26,842 bases of DNA from an uncultured Geobacteraceae bacterium. GTDB taxonomy: Bacteria > Desulfobacterota > Desulfuromonadia > Desulfuromonadales > Geopsychrobacteraceae. Within the stretch, counting starts at the first letter, position 1, and the number at the start of each line of letters is the position of its first letter. The notes beneath the pieces were generated by a model. The model did no database searches and was not told the origin of the DNA. It saw only the letters and a list, made by a program, of their open reading frames with translations. The stretch lies in the NCBI GenBank assembly GCA_937958075.1, contig CALFFB010000033.1, positions 1 to 26,842 on the forward strand, written 5' to 3'. A program made the translations under genes and the position numbers. This document shows, in pieces, positions 23,892 through 26,842 of the stretch.

Positions 23892-24920
23892 TCAGTCCTT
23901 TAACCGCGTCTGCACCCGCTTGAGGAAATCGGCACCGATACGGTCGGCCCAGGCGTCAATGACCGGCGCAACCTGGGCCCGCATGGTCGCCTGATCCTCA
24001 GGGGACAAGCGATAGAAGGTCACTCCTTTGGCCCTTGCCGAGGCAATTTCGCGATGATGCTGCTCTTCGCCCAGGGTGCGGGCCCTGGCGCTCTCTTCGT
24101 TGATAACGCGCAGCAGGGTTGCGCGCAGATCCTCGGGCAGGCGCTGCAGCCAGCGTTCATTGATCAGATGGATATACAGCCCCTGGGCGTAGTCGATTTC
24201 CGTATAGTGTTTGGCATAGTTGAAAAAATTACCGGTATTGACCACCGTCGGGGTGTGATCCATGCCGGTGATGACCCCGGTCTGCAGGGCCTGGGGCACG
24301 TCGGGCCAGGGCATGACGGTAAACTGCAGGTTCCAGGCGCGGTACATATCAATATTGACTGGTGCTTCGGCGATGCGAAAAACAACATTTTTAGCATCGG
24401 CCAGTTTTGCCACCGGCGTCTTTGTCGCCCAGCCGTAACCGCCATAGGCGGTGAAATCGACCACGCGGATACCGCCTTTCAACGCCTCTTCGCCATATTC
24501 GGCAAAAAGGGCTTCATCCGCACGGAAGCGTTGCAGCTCGTCGAAACTGCCGACCATGAAGGGCAGATTGACCAGCCCCAGCCGTGGCGAGATGTTGGGC
24601 GCCGCCACCGACGAACTCATCATGCCGTGGATGGCCCCCATGCGCAGTTTCCCCTGCACATCCATTTCGCCACCCAGTTGCGACATGGGACGGAAATCGA
24701 CATACAGGCGTCCGTCCGTTTCCTCCCAGACGCGATCGCGAATCCGGTAACCGACCCGCACCCCTTCGATGGCCGGATGACCGACACAGGACAGCAGATA
24801 GGTGTGCTCCGCTGCGCGCGGATCAAACTTCGGTTGCCAGTCCGCCAGGGGATCATCCGCCAGGCCAAGGCCCGGCACCAACAGTACTGCCAGCAGCAGC
24901 ATTCCCAACCGTCTCATCAT
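23892..24920 (-). CDS. dctP: Orphan TRAP solute-binding protein, DctP paralogue
   Basis: Periplasmic binding protein of 342 residues with a signal peptide (MMRRLGMLLLAVLLVPG, cleaved after LGLA). Two adjacent ATG codons follow GAGGAG; I use the first, at 24920. It is closely similar to the operon DctP along its whole length. Shared blocks include DDPLA.W.PKFDP, AGYRIRD-like segments, VYVDFRP-like strands, FRIAEAPVN and VMPWPDVPQALQTGV. Differences cluster in loops, for example NTGNFFNYAKHY instead of NITKKFNIAKHF. No permease genes follow, so it may share DctQM with the operon copy or act as a sensor-type binding protein. It appears intact. Confidence 0.92.
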   Translation of the reverse strand: MMRRLGMLLLAVLLVPGLGLADDPLADWQPKFDPRAAEHTYLLSCVGHPAIEGVRVGYRIRDRVWEETDGRLYVDFRPMSQLGGEMDVQGKLRMGAIHGMMSSSVAAPNISPRLGLVNLPFMVGSFDELQRFRADEALFAEYGEEALKGGIRVVDFTAYGGYGWATKTPVAKLADAKNVVFRIAEAPVNIDMYRAWNLQFTVMPWPDVPQALQTGVITGMDHTPTVVNTGNFFNYAKHYTEIDYAQGLYIHLINERWLQRLPEDLRATLLRVINEESARARTLGEEQHHREIASARAKGVTFYRLSPEDQATMRAQVAPVIDAWADRIGADFLKRVQTRLKD

Positions 24921-25053
24921 TTTCTCTCTCCTCACATTGAATATGGCCAGCGACAAAAGAAACAGGCTGTGCCAGTAGAGCATAAAGTGTTGTTATAAAC
25001 AATATGGCATACCGCGTTAATTACCTGATTTATCCGCTTTTTTCATGAGATAT

Positions 25054-25082
25054 TTTACACCCGGACCCGGTCGGTGTATGAT
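25054..25082 (+). promoter_or_regulatory. Predicted promoter of the livF-paaK fusion gene
   Basis: TTTACA (25054-25059) and TATGAT (25077-25082) are separated by exactly 17 bases. This would give a leader of about 48 bases before the ATG at 25137. It implies the fusion gene starts its own transcript. Confidence 0.55.
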
Positions 25083-25136
25083 CTGCCGTCATTTTTTGAT
25101 CTGCGCAAACGTCCATGCACTCATCACAGGAACATT

Positions 25137-26842
25137 ATGCTCAAAATTTCACAACTGACCGCCCATTACGGCGCCGCCCAGGCCCTGTTCGGCGTTGATC
25201 TTGAACTGCGCGAAGGATCAACCATCGCCCTCGTCGGCGCCAACGGCGCCGGCAAGTCGACCCTGCTTAAATGCCTGATGGGGCTGCTCAAGCCCAGTGG
25301 TGGCAGCATCCTGCTTAACGGCAGTAACGTCACCGGTCAGTCACCGGCCCAGATGGTCCGCCACGGGCTGGCCCTGTCGCCGGAAGGGCGCGAAGTCTTC
25401 AGTCATTTAAGTGTGTTCGACAATCTGCGCCTCGGCGCTCTGCCCCTGAAACTGGCAAAAAAGGTCGAAACGGAACGGATGGAGCGCATTTTTGACCATT
25501 TTCCCAAGCTGCGCGAACGCGTCCGCCAGCAGGCCGGCACCCTGTCCGGTGGTGAGCAGCAGATGCTGGCCATGGGCCGCGCCCTGATGGCTGATCCGTC
25601 CCTGCTGCTGCTGGATGAACCCAGTCTCGGGCTGGCGCCGAAAATCACCGATGACATCTTCGCCATCATCCATCAACTCGCCCGTGCCGGCACCTCTATT
25701 CTGCTGGTGGAGCAGAACGCCGCCCGTGCCCTGTCCGGCTCCGACTACGCCTATCTGCTCGCAGGCGGCAAGATCGTCGAGCAGGGGCAGAGCAGAAAAC
25801 TCCTCAACGATCCGGTGCTGCGCACCGCTTTTTTAGGTGCCGCCAGTGACGACAACCCCGCCGCCAGCCGCCTTGGCGCCGCCGGCCTGACCAATATCCG
25901 TCTGGAGAAACCCGCCATGACCCATCTCAACTTCATGCCCGATTTTGCCGATGAACAAGAGCTTGCCGCCCATCAGCTGCACGGACTCAAGTGGACCCTG
26001 CGCCACGCCTGGGAAGGATCGGGCTATTATCGTGAAAAGCTCGAAGCAGCCCAGGTAACTCCGGACAGCATCCAATCCCTCGATGATCTGTGCCGTCTTC
26101 CCTTCACCACCGCCGACGACCTGCGCGAGGGCTACCCCTTTCCCCTGCGCGCCGTCCCTTTCGAGCAGATCGTCCGTGTTCACGCCTCCTCCGGCACCAC
26201 CGGCAAGCGCAAGGTCCTGTGCTACACCCAGAAGGACATCGACGACTGGAGCCACTTTTTCGCCCGCTGCTACCAGATGGCCGGCGTCACCCCCCTCGAT
26301 CGGGTACAGATCGCCGTCGGCTACGGCGTCTGGACCGCCGGCGTCGGCTTTCAGCTCGGCTGCGAAAAGATGGGTGCCCTGGCCATCCCCGTCGGCCCCG
26401 GCAATATCGACATGCAGATCCAGTTCCTCCTCGATTTTCAGTCCACCGTCTTCTGCTCCACCGCCTCCATGGCCCTGCTCATGGCCGAAGAAATCCACAA
26501 ACGCGGCATCGCCGACAAGATCGCCGTCAACAAAATCATCTACGGCTCCGAACGCTCCAGCCGCGCCATGCGTAAAAAGATCTCCGAACTGTTCGGCGGC
26601 GCCGAGCTGTTCGACATCACCGGTTTGACCGAACTCTACGGCCCCGGCACCGGCATTGAGTGCAGCGAGCACGACTGCATCCACTACTGGGGGGATTACT
26701 ACATCCTTGAAATCCTCAATCCGGAGACTTTGCAACCGGTACCCGACGGCGAATGGGGGGAGATGGTCGTCACCAGCCTGGGCAAGGAAGGCGCGCCTTT
26801 AATCCGCTACCGCACCCGCGACATCACCCGCATCATCCCCGG
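25137..26842 (+). CDS. LivF-type ABC ATPase fused to phenylacetate-CoA ligase, 3' end outside window
   Basis: One frame is open from the ATG at 25137 (AGGA 7 bases upstream) to the right edge, 568 codons, without a stop. Residues 1 to about 234 are a LivF-type ATPase of branched-chain/aromatic acid ABC importers: Walker A GANGAGKST, signature TLSGGEQQ, Walker B LLLLDEPSLGLAP, and VEQN. A linker of about 26 residues follows. From M261 the chain is a PaaK-type adenylate-forming CoA ligase: HGLKWTLRHAWEGSGYYREK, RLPFTTADDLREGYPF, the phosphate loop VRVHASSGTTGKRK and GLTELYGPG. It is cut near the Y-R-T-R-D motif, lacking roughly the last 120 residues. PaaK activates phenylacetate or related aromatic acids with ATP and CoA. 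An internal start at 25917 could also yield free PaaK. Confidence 0.85.
   Translation, partial: MLKISQLTAHYGAAQALFGVDLELREGSTIALVGANGAGKSTLLKCLMGLLKPSGGSILLNGSNVTGQSPAQMVRHGLALSPEGREVFSHLSVFDNLRLGALPLKLAKKVETERMERIFDHFPKLRERVRQQAGTLSGGEQQMLAMGRALMADPSLLLLDEPSLGLAPKITDDIFAIIHQLARAGTSILLVEQNAARALSGSDYAYLLAGGKIVEQGQSRKLLNDPVLRTAFLGAASDDNPAASRLGAAGLTNIRLEKPAMTHLNFMPDFADEQELAAHQLHGLKWTLRHAWEGSGYYREKLEAAQVTPDSIQSLDDLCRLPFTTADDLREGYPFPLRAVPFEQIVRVHASSGTTGKRKVLCYTQKDIDDWSHFFARCYQMAGVTPLDRVQIAVGYGVWTAGVGFQLGCEKMGALAIPVGPGNIDMQIQFLLDFQSTVFCSTASMALLMAEEIHKRGIADKIAVNKIIYGSERSSRAMRKKISELFGGAELFDITGLTELYGPGTGIECSEHDCIHYWGDYYILEILNPETLQPVPDGEWGEMVVTSLGKEGAPLIRYRTRDITRIIP
25904..25919 (+). promoter_or_regulatory. 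Possible internal ribosome site and start for PaaK alone
   Basis: GGAG (25904-25907) lies 9 bases before an in-frame ATG (25917-25919), exactly where the PaaK domain begins. This looks like the remnant of, or a still active, separate paaK start. Confidence 0.45.

Noticed and set aside
25833..26735. 300-residue open frame antisense to the PaaK domain
   Set aside because: The plus-strand frame is the recognised ligase, open to the edge. The antisense frame has no motif.

Overview
The window is dense, GC-rich bacterial chromosome with no RNA genes, CRISPR array or recognisable insertion sequence. The gene content and order suggest an anaerobic member of the Desulfuromonadia (Geobacter/Pelobacter/Desulfuromonas-like): nadA and mfd, then two SurA/PrsA-type isomerases, pdxA and uvrA, followed by a tripartite TRAP transporter, a double-cubane-cluster protein with its activator, and an aromatic-acid CoA ligase gene. 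The lineage is an inference from content and order; no marker gene fixes it.

Layout. 1-236 (minus) is the start of a tatB/tatA gene, divergent from nadA. 448-11452 (plus) is a housekeeping block: nadA, mfd, a lipoprotein PPIase, a SurA-like PPIase, a degenerate GGDEF protein, then pdxA and uvrA joined by an ATGA overlap. 11567-13692 (plus) holds a four-site zinc-ribbon protein, cardiolipin synthase and a small 4-oxalocrotonate tautomerase. 13807-16801 is an envelope-stress module: a Cpx-like response regulator and histidine kinase (minus), a 28-residue single-pass membrane peptide just downstream of the kinase, and a divergent Spy/CpxP-like periplasmic protein. The shared promoter region carries one exact and one near-exact CpxR box. 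A strong terminator and a yceH homologue follow.

17675-21410 (minus) is a TRAP operon, dctP-dctQ-dctM, followed by a UspA-domain gene. The uspA gene lies between two copies of a structured hairpin repeat. 21740-23783 (plus, divergent from dctP) encodes a YjiM-like double-cubane-cluster protein of the 2-hydroxyacyl-CoA dehydratase family and its YjiL-like ATPase activator. A bidirectional terminator separates it from a second, orphan dctP paralogue (minus). From 25137 to the right edge (plus) there is a single uninterrupted reading frame. It joins a LivF-type ABC ATPase to a phenylacetate-CoA ligase (PaaK).

The observations I consider most worth pursuing are the LivF-PaaK fusion with a T6 run at the domain boundary, the TRAP/double-cubane locus with two solute-binding paralogues, the covarying hairpin element around uspA, and the micropeptide at the end of the Cpx-like operon.
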